Source: Phascolomyces articulosus (Eukaryota > Mucoromycota > Mucoromycetes > Mucorales > Lichtheimiaceae). From it: 64,000 bases of DNA. Location of the stretch: contig JAIXMP010000004.1 of assembly GCA_025677815.1 (NCBI GenBank), positions 1-64,000 on the forward strand, written 5' to 3'. The notes beneath the pieces are model-generated. The model saw only the letters and a list, made by a program, of their open reading frames with translations. It did not search any database and was not told the origin of the DNA. Below are positions 48,273 to 60,953 of the stretch, piece after piece; positions within the stretch are counted from its first letter, which is position 1; each line of letters begins with the position of its first letter. The position numbers were made by a program, and so were the translations under genes.

Positions 48273-51200
48273 ATGTAAGGATCCTTATTGATCTGCTTGA
48301 TAACGTTATATATATCAATAGCTCATTCTGTCATTGAATATAGGTCTCGATTGTGTGTTAAGAATTTACCTAAATATTTAACAGAAGAAGATTTGCGAAA
48401 GCATTTCGCTTCAAAAGGTGAAGTAACTGATGCCAAACTCATGAAAACTGCGTAAGTTGCGATTAAAGAAGAAAAAAATATAGAGATCTCGGTGTATTAT
48501 GGTTGAATATTTACTGAAATAATTATAAATGGATATAGTCAAGGTCGTTCTCGACGATTTGGATTTATTGGATATCGTACCGAACAAGCAGCACAAGAGG
48601 CATTGGATTACTTCAATAATACGTTTATCAACATGTCAAAGATTGTAGTGGAAAAAGCGATTCCGGTAAATAAGGGGATTCATTACACTCTATATTGGAG
48701 AGAGAGAGTGAGAGATCATGGGGATGAAATTCTGGTTATTGTTGGAAAGGGACCAATTTTTTTTTTCGGGACTGACTTTTAGAAAAAAAAATGTTGTCAA
48801 TAGTATGGATCAGACGATCTCAATCGCCCATGGAGTAAATATTCACAAGGTTCAACAGCATTTGACAAAGTAAATGGACCAACACCCAAAAAACAAGGCG
48901 AATTTGAAGTAGAAGAAACCGATGCCTATCGTGAACAACAAGAAAAGATGAAGGAACATATCAATACATTCAATAACGCTGAAAATGATCCAAAATTACA
49001 AGAGTATTTGGGTGTCATGACTTCTCGATCGAAGGGAAAGACTTGGGCAAACGACGACGTGGCTGTATTAGAACAAGGAAAAAATGAAGAAGAAGCGATC
49101 CAAAAGATAGCAGCAGATTCAGATGATGACTTGTATGATGATTTGCCACCAAAAAAATCTGAAACGGATGAAAACGATGGTGAAAATGAGGACGACGACG
49201 AAAAGATTGATCAAGATGAACATATGGAAATGAATGATAATGAAGGAAATGAACCATCATCAAAACCAATGGATGTAGATGAGGATAATAAAAATCAACA
49301 AACACATCAAGGGCGAGAACCTATGGATGTCACTGATCAAATCGAGGATACAGGTCGTTTGTTTGTAAGAAATTTGGCTTACGCTTGCACAGAAGATGAT
49401 TTAAGAGAACTTTTCTCTCAATACGGTCCTTTGTCAGAGGTAAAGATAAAATTCATTCACTTTTTTTTTCTCTAGAGCAAAGGAGGAATGGATATAGAAA
49501 AGGGTTGATGAATTATATGGGGGACATTGAGCTTATAGAAACCGTTTTTTATTCTTAGATTCACATGCCTATTTCCAAAGATACCAAGCGACCCAAGGGT
49601 TTTGCTTATATCACATTTGCACTTCCAGAACACGCAGTGAAAGCACATAAGGCAATGGATATGAAGAATTTCCAAGGTCGATTGATCCATATTTTACCTA
49701 GCAAAGAAAAACCACAACAAAAAGAAGAAGATATTCTTGGTCCCAATGGTATGAAGATGAGCAAATTTAAGCAACAAAAAGAATTGGACCGCAAGAAAAA
49801 TGCAGGCAGTGACTTTAACTGGAATTCCCTTTACATGAGCGTATGTATTTTTTTTAGTTATTATTGGAGAATGGATCGAAACCTGCTACTTTGGATATGT
49901 CAATATATTAACTGCCTTTTTTTTTATGTATATGTGAATTCATTTTAGAGCGATGCTGTTGCTGAATCAATTGCCAATCGTCTCGGTATTGATAAAGCTA
50001 CTTTGCTTAACCCTAATGCTGATAACATGGCTGTTCGACTTGCTTTGGCAGAAACTGAAATTGTTAATGAAACCAAAAAGTTCTTTGAACAACATGGTAT
50101 TGTTTTGGATTCATTTGGTGGAAAGGGTCGTAGTGAAACAATTCTTCTTGTCAAGAATACACCTTATGGTACCTCAGAGGATGATATGAGAGAATTATTT
50201 GGACGATTTGGTGAACTTGGCCGAGTAAGTATAATGGATAGAAGGAAAAAAACAATAGAAGAGAAAAAGAAAGGAAGAAAAACTGACACGTTTATTGTTG
50301 TATCATGATTAGGTATTGGTACCACCTGCCAAAACAATGGCCGTGGTTGAATTTTTGGAACCAAGCGAAGCTCGTGCAGCCTTGAAACAATTAGCCTACC
50401 GTCGTTATAAAGATACATTGATTTACCTTGAAAAGGCACCTAATGGTTTATTCAAGGAGAAGTTCAACCCTGATATGCTCAAACAAACTAAGGAAAATGC
50501 TAAACAAGTTGTAAGTGGTGCAGACTTTATTGCATTGGATGAAGGAGATGTGGATGATAGCAATATTGGTACTCTTTTCGTCAAAAATCTCAATTTCAAG
50601 ACAACACCCGATCGTTTACGAAAAGCATTTGAAAGTATTGAGGGGTACCGATCTTCTCGTATCAATGTTAAACCAGATGCTAAGAATCCTGGTCAAAACT
50701 TGAGTATGGGTTTTGGTTTTATCGAATTCAAGACCAAGGAATTTGCTGAAAAAGCACTTCGTGCAATGCAGGTTAGTATTCAAATACCTTGTTCATGTGT
50801 TTTTACTGATGTAATACTGGTGAGAAAACGTTATTAGGATAGTTTGTTTAGTTGATGTCGTCTTTTTTTTCATATTTACTTAGGGATATACATTGGATGG
50901 TCACGTTTTACAATTGAAATTCTCCAATGCCAATACATCGGCTACTACATCCAAATCAGAAAAGAAACCAGAAACAACAAAACTTATGGTACGCAATATT
51001 CCATTCGAAGCAACAAAGAAGGACCTTCAAGAACTTTTCGGGTATGCCATTTTTTGAGTTATATTCATTGATTCAATAATAATAACAGTAATGGACTAAA
51101 TGAATTATCTTTGTCAATATAGTACCCACGGAAAATTGGAATCTGTTCGTTTACCCAACAAGGCTACTGGTGGCCATCGTGGTTTTGCTTTCTTAAACTT

Positions 51201-51414
51201 TTCTACCAAACAAGAAGCCAAGAATGTCTATGATGCCATGGGCAATATCCATTTGTACGGTCGTCATCTTGTATTAGAATGGGCCAAGGCAGATGAAGGT
51301 GTGGATGCATTACGAGAAAAGACTGGAAAGAGTTTTGCAAAGGAAGAACGTATTGGTGGACGTTTGAACAAGAAACGAAAAATTGAAGAAGCAAATGATG
51401 AAGAAGAGTTCTAA
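48273..51414 (+). CDS. MRD1: MRD1/RBM19, multi-RRM rRNA-processing factor
   Basis: Nucleolar protein of the SSU processome that helps U3-dependent cleavage of pre-rRNA. Exons 48273-48274 (AT only), 48344-48451, 48539-48665, 48804-49439, 49559-49840, 49949-50224, 50313-50771, 50884-51041 and 51123-51414 give 779 residues. The start codon is completed by the first base of exon 2, producing [13 protein letters not shown], the family N-terminus. RRM cores (RNP2/RNP1) are seen as RLCVKNL...[15 protein letters not shown]...[21 protein letters not shown]...GFGFIEF and LMVRNIPF...GFAFLNF, five in all as in yeast Mrd1. An acidic linker (D/E-rich, about residues 150-200) separates RRM1 and RRM2. The C-terminus carries the basic NKKRKIEE. 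Confidence 0.94.
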
Positions 51415-51791
51415 AAAAAAAGGTTTCTTCTATTTTCTTCCTCTCCCTCTCTCTCCTTCATTCCTCCATTTATTATTTCATTTCATAATTATTGTTATTT
51501 TTATTTTTGCATCACATTTACACATATATTCCCACATAATTTTTTTTAAACAATTGTTATATTTATAATTCATTCATATACATTTCACGCTCTTCTTTTT
51601 CTTTCTTTCTCTTGTTGTTGTATTAATTATATATAAAAAGAGTTCCTTTTTGTTTTATTTATTAGTATATATAAGAATTATTTGGGCTTTTCATTTAAAA
51701 ATGAAATATATATTATATCTAGACTATAGCCCAAGTCAAAAGAAAAATACGACAATCCTATTCGATGATATAGGTCTTATATTGGTGCGTT
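51415..51791. other. Convergent 3' region, MRD1 and HET gene
   Basis: C/T-rich then AT-rich 3' flanks of two convergent genes. No coding sequence seen. Confidence 0.5.
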
Positions 51792-53456
51792 TTATTCGAT
51801 TATGAACGTCATTTCAGGAACGACATAATCAGAGAAAAAATAATTATAATTTTCTATATGACATAGACCAATAGCCTTGAAAGTTTCACCTTCTCTTTTG
51901 ATGACTGGACAGGATGTACTGTTTGGAATACCTAGGTCAAACTGTATTCCAGAAAGTATAAAGTATACCAAAGAGGTATCGATAGACTCAGTAAGATCAA
52001 ATGTAAAATCCGTTGATTTTTCTTTTTCTTGTCTGGTACTATCATCGGTCCAAAATAGATTCTTCTTTTCAACTGGCATAAAATAAGATACTGTATCCAA
52101 ATGTTCACTAAATGACATTGCATCATCATCAGCATCAAAACTGTAAATATCATCAAGTACTACTCTTTTGCTACTCTTGTGTCCAAGCAATCGAACGGAA
52201 GCGGTAAGTGTCCAATGCTCGAAAGTATTGTCGCTGTCATCAGTAGCAGCACGATTCCTTGGGCGAGATGGCAATTGTGAGTCGTGGGGAAGTGTTGCTT
52301 TTCTTATCTGTTGTTGGGACGGATCAATTGTTGAGATGGCTGTACAGGTAACTTGCATGAATTTTCCAACCATTTTATAATTTTGAAACGTGGTGCTTGG
52401 GTAAAGTTTTCCATTCTCGATGAATTCTATAATATGTTTTCCGTGGACTCCCGTCCAAGATGGAATATCAAACAATTGAATCGGTCTTTCTAGATCAAGG
52501 TGGGAAGCATCTCCAAAACAGAGAATAGAAAGATCTCTTTTTGCTAATAGACCATAAAATTCAATGATCAAATCCATGAGTGGATGATCATAAGTGGCAT
52601 CTCCCATGCTATGTATAATTTCGGGGAAAATATGCGATAGTGCAAATACTCGATCGTGGCTGTTGGTACTTGTTCGTTGATGTGCGTATTTCAGAATGGT
52701 GGACACTTTTGTTTCTGCTAACTGTCTTCCATTACAAAAAGGGGATATATCTAAATGCGCGCGTGCTGCATACCACCAAAGATGTACATTACGTCCAAGA
52801 AAAAGGAGTCTTTGAGAAAGCAATGCCTCTTCCAAAGTCCATAAACGGGTGAGCCACTCGGAATTGCTAATGTCATAATGGGTGGACATAGCATCAGAGT
52901 AATTATTAGATGTGGCCCGGACATAAAATTCGGGTAACAATACCACAGTGCAATAGGCGCGACTGTAAATCTGGTGCATCCGTTTTATTTCTCGATGCTT
53001 ATCGTTTTTGTCTCCTTGATTGATGCATAATTGGTCGAACCAGATATACTTGATGTTAAAATCTTTACATATTTGTTGAATCAGAGCTTCAAATTTTACA
53101 TAGTTGATTTTGCGTGGCGTTTTTTTTCGACCTCTTGGTTTCTTTGGTACATTCTTGCCGGGATAGATAATCTTATGCCTGCCTTCATCGACCCTCTCGG
53201 ATTTTCCAGTTACTTCATCTACTATGCTTTCACCGGATTGATTCCATGAATAGGAAAGAGCACAATAACCTTCGTTGACGGTAGAGCCGCGGACCAATTG
53301 CATGTCAGATATACGAACTAACCAAGTGGGCATAAAATCGTCATCATCATTCGTTTTTGATAAATTAGGAATCCTTCGAGGTGGACGCGTATATGGGCCT
53401 GTAAGGTAGTATGGAGTTATCATACACCATTGTTTTGTCTCATATGTAGTATACAT
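51792..53456 (-). CDS. HET-domain (heterokaryon incompatibility-like) protein
   Basis: Single-exon gene of 554 residues, ATG at 53454-53456. The three blocks of the HET domain are visible: YCALSYSW at 64-71, YIWFDQLCINQGD at 137-149 followed by EIKRMHQIYSRAYCTVVLL, and WLTRLWTLEEALLSQRLLF from 201. A basic insert (KKPRGRKKTPRK) lies between the first two blocks. Downstream, a typical FALSHIFPEI segment follows. The C-terminal 200 residues carry no recognised domain, membrane segment or repeats. In ascomycetes HET domains trigger cell death after non-self recognition, often with NACHT/WD40 or other sensor modules; none is visible here. Its role in this lineage is unknown. It is intronless in an intron-rich neighbourhood and borders a gene desert. 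Confidence 0.88.
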   Translation of the reverse strand: MYTTYETKQWCMITPYYLTGPYTRPPRRIPNLSKTNDDDDFMPTWLVRISDMQLVRGSTVNEGYCALSYSWNQSGESIVDEVTGKSERVDEGRHKIIYPGKNVPKKPRGRKKTPRKINYVKFEALIQQICKDFNIKYIWFDQLCINQGDKNDKHREIKRMHQIYSRAYCTVVLLPEFYVRATSNNYSDAMSTHYDISNSEWLTRLWTLEEALLSQRLLFLGRNVHLWWYAARAHLDISPFCNGRQLAETKVSTILKYAHQRTSTNSHDRVFALSHIFPEIIHSMGDATYDHPLMDLIIEFYGLLAKRDLSILCFGDASHLDLERPIQLFDIPSWTGVHGKHIIEFIENGKLYPSTTFQNYKMVGKFMQVTCTAISTIDPSQQQIRKATLPHDSQLPSRPRNRAATDDSDNTFEHWTLTASVRLLGHKSSKRVVLDDIYSFDADDDAMSFSEHLDTVSYFMPVEKKNLFWTDDSTRQEKEKSTDFTFDLTESIDTSLVYFILSGIQFDLGIPNSTSCPVIKREGETFKAIGLCHIENYNYFFSDYVVPEMTFIIE

Positions 53457-54499
53457 TTTTTATAAACTAATTTTATTATTATCGAAATTTGATATTGTTG
53501 TTGGCGAATATTACTGCACTTCTAGCTGGTGTTGTTGACGCGTGTAATGTGGCTATACAGTAATGGTACTGAACACAAAAGAAAAAGAAAAAGAAAACGG
53601 TAAAGAAGAAAAATAAATAACATCTTTACTGTTGATCTGTCTCGATATTTGTATTGTGTTACTATTAGTTGGTATTCAACAGCTGTCTACATTCTAAAAT
53701 TAGCGATGACTGAGTATAGCTATTGTTGTAATTTATACAAGAATGGCAATGTAAAACGTTCTTTACGTGTATATACACTATAACTACTTTAAAATATTCC
53801 AATACCTATAGTACTATAGGTTTTATATTAAACATGAGTCTTTTTGAAAGTTCGAACACCTAAAAATCTTTGAATACACCAAAAGGAAGTAACTTAAGAA
53901 CCTGGATACTATAATAATATTACTCACAAGTTATTTTAATAGAGGTGAATCGTTAACCTTTTCAGATCCAGTAACGAATTCATAGGTATTACTCTTTATA
54001 CACGATACGATGAACAAGCTTTAGTAGCACTTAATTTGACTTGTTTTGCCCTTTATCGTTGACAGGATTAATAGCCAAAGTGTATTCACACTTTACTAAT
54101 TTTAGCAATATAAAAAATAACGTAATGACAGTACATGCGCTTTATTACTTCATAACTGTGGTCCGTGCATTCGGGAGTGTTTCAAAAAGCTGATCATGAC
54201 AACAAAAAAGATCTTTTTCAATCTTAAAAGAAATAAAATGACACAAGAACAATTGTATTGAACAAACAATGAAGTACTTTATAGTTGACTTTTTAACATT
54301 ACGATAATGAAATTCATTATTTTATAGCAACAAATATTAAACACTTTTAGATAACCATGCTTTTTTTTAAGTTCTAAGTTTCATGTTTATTAAAAAGAAG
54401 AAACCCACTCTGTCCCTTAGTTGATTGACTAAACAGCCAAGCAACCTAAACTATGCCAAAAAGATCTTGACCCAAATATTATTATAATTTAAGATGGGA
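53457..54499. other. Gene-free stretch upstream of HET gene
   Basis: AT-rich sequence containing the HET gene promoter. No coding or RNA gene recognised. Confidence 0.5.
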
Positions 54500-54978
54500 A
54501 ACTTTGAATATCTTGAATATCTTGAATGACTTGAACTTGAATGACGTGAATATCGTGGAAAACATGTAGAACTCGAAGGACTTGAATACCGTGGAAGGAC
54601 TTGAGTATTGTGGAAGAATAACTTGTATCGTGAATATCTTGAATGCCGTGAAGGATTTGATAGACGATAGGACCTTGTAGGACTTGCTAAACTAAACGGA
54701 CTAAAGATCTTGAAGAACTAAAAGAACTAAAGGGCTTGAAGAACTGAAAGGACTAAAGGATTTGAAGAACTGAAAGGACTTGAAGAACTTGAAGAACTAA
54801 AGGGCTTGAAGAACTTGAAGGACTATAGAACTTGAATAACAAGAGCTAAAGAACTAGGAGAACTAAAAGGGCTAAAGAACTCGAAGAACTAAAAGGGCTA
54901 ATGAACTTGAAGAGCTAGAAGGGCTAAAGAACTTGAAGAACTTGAAGATCTGGAAATACGTGAATGTCTTGAATGCCT
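54500..54978. repeat. Degenerate 9-bp minisatellite, purine-rich on plus strand
   Basis: About 480 bp made of diverged 9-nt units. The left half is based on a unit like TCTTGAATA or ACGTGAATA, with CCGTGGAAGG variants. The right half (about 54690-54960) alternates GAACTTGAA, GAACTAAAG and GGCTTGAA-like units, some 8 nt long. Units drift gradually, and 8- and 10-nt variants break the reading frame, so no long open frame exists despite the 3n period. It is flanked by ordinary AT-rich DNA on both sides. Confidence 0.85.
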
Positions 54979-57682
54979 ATATTCAAAAAAAAAGAAAGCT
55001 ATAGTTTTCACGTAAGTTAGAAGCTTGTTACCAAGCATTTATAGCCAGCATTTAGCCATCCTCAATAATGCTTCATTTGAAAGGAGATACTTAAAGTTTT
55101 TAAGATTAATCAATAGAAAGACATCCACATTTGGTAAAATTTACCTTTAAGTAGATCCGTCTTGAATGTTGAACGTGTTCAAGAAAAAAAAAAAAGTAAT
55201 AGGGACTTCATTATATGCAAATTTTCATTGAAAATCCGACTGTGTGAGGTTGTTTGATTATGCAACAAGGCTGTCAAGTGAATAAAATATTAAAGTCAAT
55301 GTCAAAAAATAGAATGGCGTGGTTTGTCATGGAGTTAAAAGTAGTAATGTACTTTTGATCAATTAAAAATGACACTTGTATTATGTCGTATAAAAAAATT
55401 ATATATATTCTTTTTTTTTAATCAAATACAAAGAGATTCAGTGGTTTGTTATATAAATAAATAAAACCTATCATGCTTGCTGGTTTGGTTTCTCTTAATT
55501 ATAATGCTGTCTAATTCTTTTTCTAACTATTTTATATATTTTATATATATCATTATTGATTTCTCTTCAACTATCCTAGACAAGAACAAGAATTGATAAT
55601 GTGGTGTTGATTTACTATTTGTTACGATAACTAAATATTATAATAGGGTTATTTATCGTATATTTTATTCTGCTGAAATGAGAATATAGAAGTCTATAAA
55701 TACTTCGTGTATTGCATGGTTATTATTTAGGAGCTTGTATAACTTTAACGATTAAAAAGTAGATCTTTCTTCAAGAATCCAAGAAAAACACCACTCATAA
55801 ACATATACGCTTATTTTGTAGTTGTATTGTATCATGTACGATTATAAATCCGGAAAGAAATTTTTAATGCATGCGAAAGATTAAAATATTACCCATGACG
55901 ATGGATTATATGGTAACTCATTTGTTTTGTGACGATGCTTACGAAATAACTTTTTTTTTCTTTCTCCGTTCTCCCAAGCATTATGTATATGGTAATTGAG
56001 CAACATGATGGAATGGATCAACGATTGATGATATATATATTTTATACCTCTCTTATTTATAACGATATACAAACCTAATCAATTTTTTTTCATATGATGA
56101 TATATTTTTTTTTAGGTTTTCTAATATATATATATTATATTGCAGTATATTATGCAGAATGAATGAGTTTAAACCCCATACAAAAATAATACAGCATGTC
56201 AAACGAAAAAGTAATGGTTGTTTTTTAGGGACTTTGCTCTCGGATGACCATGATCACTCTTTTGTTAGGCAGATTAGTAAAAGAAAAAAAGGGTTTTCTT
56301 TTGTTTTGTCATCAAGAAATAAAAAAAAACACAAAAATTGGTGAATTTTCTCTTGTTTCGGTTGGGGTGCATGATGATGGTGAGTATCTTTTATAGATAT
56401 CCTATACCATTATCCCCATATACTGTATTTTATTTATGTATGAATGGGGAAGATAAGTTGTTAGGATTATTATAGAAAGTAAATAGTAGTTTGTATTGTC
56501 ATGGTAATTGATGATATAAAGAGTAATTCCATGATGCGTGGTGTTATCCAACCCCACACAACAGAATTGCTCGAGAATTTTATAGGTATACAAGTTAATC
56601 CCATAATAATATATCATAAATTAAAGAGTTATATATACAGATCACCGATCTTGACAGGATATCCCTAATAAGCGGGATAATATGAATAGTTTTATTAAGT
56701 AACAATGTGATCTATATTTTAATAATAATTAAATGGAATGAAGGAAGACAAGAATTTCTTTTGGGGTATGGTTATACAAAGTGATATTTTATTTTTTTTA
56801 TCACGCTATATTATTATTATTATTATTATGATTTCAAAGCATTGAGTGTCATATTTTATTATAATTAGATAGAATTACATAGATAAACAAAGCATGAAGA
56901 TGATGATATAATCAACAACTTGTTGTTTGTAATGCAAAAGATGGTTGTGGTTGATGTGATTTAAAATATAGAAAGCATATGTTTGCCACAAAGCACTGTA
57001 TAAAAAAAAATGGATACTTTAAAAACAATTCATTCATATGCTTGTGAGACTATGAAAAAAAAAAAAAGCATGTTGTCGTTATAATATTATGGTTGGGGTC
57101 AACACATATTTTTTTTTTCTACATAGCTTTCCATTCTTCTTTATAATATCATTTTTTTTCTCATATCTTTTATATATATAGATATAAATTGTTATTTATA
57201 TATTTTTTTATATTATAATCATTGTTTAGATTATTATTCATCGTAATTTATTAAGCAACTTTCGGTCATAAAAATATAAAGTGAAATGTATGTATTTTTT
57301 TTTCTTCCCCAGCCAAAATGAAAGGGCTGATCTGAAAATAGATAAAAAAAAAATAAAAGCATGTGTGAAAAATAAAGTAAAGCCAGCCGAAAAAAAAAAG
57401 TTGTGGTTACATAATGACCTCTTTGGAAGGTATGCATTTTACACGTGAAAAATAATTGTATATTATATCCCTCTTTTTTTTTTTTTTCTTCTTTTTTTTT
57501 TCTCTTCTTCTCTTCTTGTTGTTTTCTTCAAACTTACTTATCTACTCCATATAACGAACCGTTCTATTTCTCGTTGACAGCTTTATTACGAAACACTTAA
57601 AAGCAACGTTAAAACGAACGAGATATTATAAACAACAAACCTACTTACAAAACTACCTGTATTAAATATATAATTTTCAACA
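54979..57682. other. Gene-free AT-rich stretch up to OPI1
   Basis: 2.7 kb of A/T-rich low-complexity sequence with short microsatellites (for example ATT repeats near 56810-56829). No coding or RNA gene recognised. The last 250 bp, with C/T-rich runs at 57470-57530, are the likely OPI1 promoter and 5' UTR. Confidence 0.5.
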
Positions 57683-59467
57683 ATGGCACAGCACCATGCT
57701 GCTTCCCCTATGTCCATAACGCAATTATGTAATTTCGAACAAGGAAAAGAAACAATGACAGATCCTCATGATCAAGACGTACAATTAGCTGCTGAAGCAC
57801 TTGGTGATATGGCACGAAGTGGTTCTGATGGTAAAGGTAAAAAAAAAAAAACTACTACTACTACTACTACTATCTTAATAACCCTAATATACTATGACTA
57901 CCAACTTTTTTTTTGAGGTGCTTACTTATCTAAATTTTCTTTTTAATTGCATATGCATATAGACAAGATCCAATTACCACCAATTTCTTCACCTCCTTCT
58001 TTACGTTATTATTCATTTTCAAGTGATTCATCAGCCGCCACTACCATTCATGAACATGACGAACAACAACAACAACAAATAATACAGGATCAACGCGTAT
58101 CTGATTATACATTAGTTAATTCTGCATGGCGAGCATTTCAATCTTCGAAAGAATCAGTAAAATATGGTGCAGAAATGGTAGAATCACTTACCGCCCCTAT
58201 TTATGAACGATATGGATCATCTAGACGACCTTCCATTAAAGTAAATAATTATATAGTTTATTTATTAATATCATTCGATATGATTCCAAATGGAATAAAA
58301 GAAAAAAAAATAATAATTAAAATCTTATGATAATTATTAGGTAGAAGATGAAGATGATGCTACTATTGCCACTGCTAAAATATTAGCAAAAACATCTATT
58401 TCTGATCATCCTGAACGAAATTCATTAAGACATCGACGCGGTGATAACAACAATAATATTAATAATAGTAAGTTTATATAACAATAAGATATATATATAT
58501 ATATCATTCCTTGTTTGTGTAACCTCCTCGGGTTTTGCTGATAATTGTTTATCAATGTATCTTATTTTTCTAATAATAGCTACTCCGATACGATCAAGAC
58601 CTTCTTCACGTTCCACTTCACCTCATCGACCTTATACTTTAAAACCTAAATCACCTACTCGACATCATAAAGATTTACAAACGAGTCGTTGGCAACAACT
58701 TATTCTTCATGCAGGCTCTGCAGCTGGTTCTACAGCAGCCGTTGTAAGTGAAGAAAGTATGAAATGTCTTCGTTATTGTCTTTCATGGTTACAGGTATAT
58801 ATATATAGACTTTCTCTCTCTCTTTTTTTTTTGTTTTGGCTATATTCAAATAGAACTTATTGCTAATTCTCTATATTTATATATATAGTATGCCATACAA
58901 CATATTGAACGACAAATGGCTTTACTTCGAAGTTATCTTGTTTCTCTTGCCACTTCTTCAAATAATAACAAATCCAAATCCAAAGAATTAACACCTACAC
59001 AAGAACAAAATCCTAATGCTACCATTGCTTCTATTAAAAAAGAAATGGTGGATACTGTTCGAAAAGTAGTGGATGTGATTAGTCGTTATGCCAGTTCAAG
59101 TTTACCAGAACAAGCCAAAAATACAGTACGATCTTATATTTTGGAATTACCTAAAAAATGGCAAGTCGCTAATAGTAGCACCACCGCATCTCCCATGACT
59201 ACCTCCAATAATCCTGCAGAAGATCCTCAACTTCATGAAACTTCCATCAAACTTTTAAATTTTGGTGGTGAATCCATTGAAATGTTACAATCTGTATCGG
59301 ATGTCTTTTCAGATACAGTGGATCGTGCTGATTTATGGTTGGATCGATTACGTGATATGGGTGTTACTTCTTCAGGAGGAAGTAGCAGTCAACATCAACA
59401 AAAGAGACCTTCTTATTCTTCTCCTCCACCTGCTCCAAATACAAGTGCTATGGATACCAACCCATAA
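57683..59467 (+). CDS. OPI1: Opi1-family transcriptional regulator
   Basis: In yeast Opi1 represses phospholipid-synthesis genes when phosphatidic acid is low; filamentous fungi have relatives such as CCG-8. Exons 57683-57836, 57963-58240, 58341-58467, 58580-58794 and 58889-59467 join in phase to 450 residues. Family features: the N-terminal AAEALGDMA motif, the segment VNSAWRAFQSSKESVKYGAEMVESL matching the Opi1 core (shortened here: VKYGAEMVESL), the CLRYCLSWLQYAIQHIERQ helix and a C-terminal helical part with LLNFGGESIEMLQSV. A basic Ser/Pro-rich linker lies at about residues 190-230. No leucine zipper and no clear FFAT motif were identified, so the ER-tethering mode known from yeast is not supported here. 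Confidence 0.85.
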
Positions 59468-59735
59468 ATTTCATCTTATCTATCTCTCTCTCTCTCTATA
59501 CCCTTTTTCCCTTTCAACCTTTTCTTCCAAAAAAATATATATATATTTCCTGTTTCTTTCATATCAATATATTTTATTCTTCTTATATTTCATATTATAT
59601 ACATTCTTCTTCTTATTAATCATAATAATAAATAAAAAAAAAAGAACTCAAAAAAATAATAAGCAAACAAACAATAACAACAGCCACCCATTCTTTCTTA
59701 ATCCACGTGTGCTGCTATTTTATACACGTGTGTAT

Positions 59736-59786
<51 letters not shown>

Positions 59787-60953
59787 AATATGTTATCAAA
59801 ATGAGTTGCTAAGCAATTGGATAGGTATACATACCCATAATTCTTCCCTCCCCCATTTTTCTCACACTGAATTTTTAATGCGCCAATTGAGTGTCACCTT
59901 TATTCCGATGGATTCCTAATTTTGATAACGAATTGAATTTTCAAGGGGTAGGAGGGAGGAGAAAAGACAAAAGAGATATTGACAACCAACAAAAAGATAG
60001 GTAATGGTTGAATAATTAACAAGATCGACATCACATTTTTATTTTATTGGATCATATTCAATAATAACATCAAACGATTCGTTGTTTGCAAAAAAAAGAA
60101 TCTGTCTTAAATGAAAATATTTCTATGCAAATAATAATAATAATAAATGAAATAATGACATCCGATTCGGTAATGATATTGTGGAGTATTAAAACGGATA
60201 CACAAAAAAAAAAAAATCAACTTGACCAATCGCGATAGAAAATTGAACCCATACGACTTGTTCTGTATTTGGTAAATCCGAAATCTTTTCATCTTCATTA
60301 AGTGAATTGATGGATAAAGAATGATGATGATGATGCTTATTTGTTATATAAAAAGAAATTAAAGTTTATTATTTATGATTAAAAAAGAAGTAAACAGGAA
60401 TAAATAAAGATGATGAAGAAGAAGAAGAAGGCTTATAATAATAATAATAATAATTTTTTAAACCACTCGCCTTTTTTGCCACAATCACGTTGGGGTCAAT
60501 GATCCATTATTATTGAATTGACAGGCCCTTTCAATAAACTATTCTCTCTCTCTCTCCCCCAGTCTATTTTGACCTTATTTGATCAAGTCAGGCACATGTT
60601 TCATTTGATATGATTGTATTTATAAGAACACAACATGGTTTGAAACATAATAGTATTTTAGTGGAGAATAAAAAAAAATTGGCACACGGTAATAGCCAAT
60701 CATATGAAATGTTATCCGGCATGTTCAATTCTTTTTGGTCCTACGGCATTAAAAATGTGTTGGTATATCCTCACCCCTTCTCTTCCCATTTTTTTTCTCA
60801 CCCCCCGATTTTTTCCCCCCCTTCTTTTTTCAATTATAAAAACCAAAGCCTATCTTTCTTCTCTTTTTTTTTCCCTCTTTCTTCTTCTTCCTTCTTCTTT
60901 TTTTATATATTCCCCTTCTTTTCCCTCTTTCTATGTAAAAAGAATTATAACTC
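59468..60953. other. OPI1-KCS1 intergenic region with TA/TG microsatellite
   Basis: 1.5 kb without a convincing gene. A (TA)n run at about 59738-59771 passes into (TG)n to 59786. ATA repeats occur near 60128-60147 and 60437-60452. The last 250 bp before KCS1 are strongly C/T-rich, as in other promoters of this window. Confidence 0.6.

Noticed and set aside
52168..53249. Plus-strand open frames within the HET gene
   Set aside because: Shadows of the minus-strand HET-domain frame, without conserved motifs.
59262..59804. 180-codon open frame overlapping the OPI1 3' end and TA repeat
   Set aside because: It is out of frame with OPI1 and then reads simple repeats (Tyr-Ile runs); no coding evidence.
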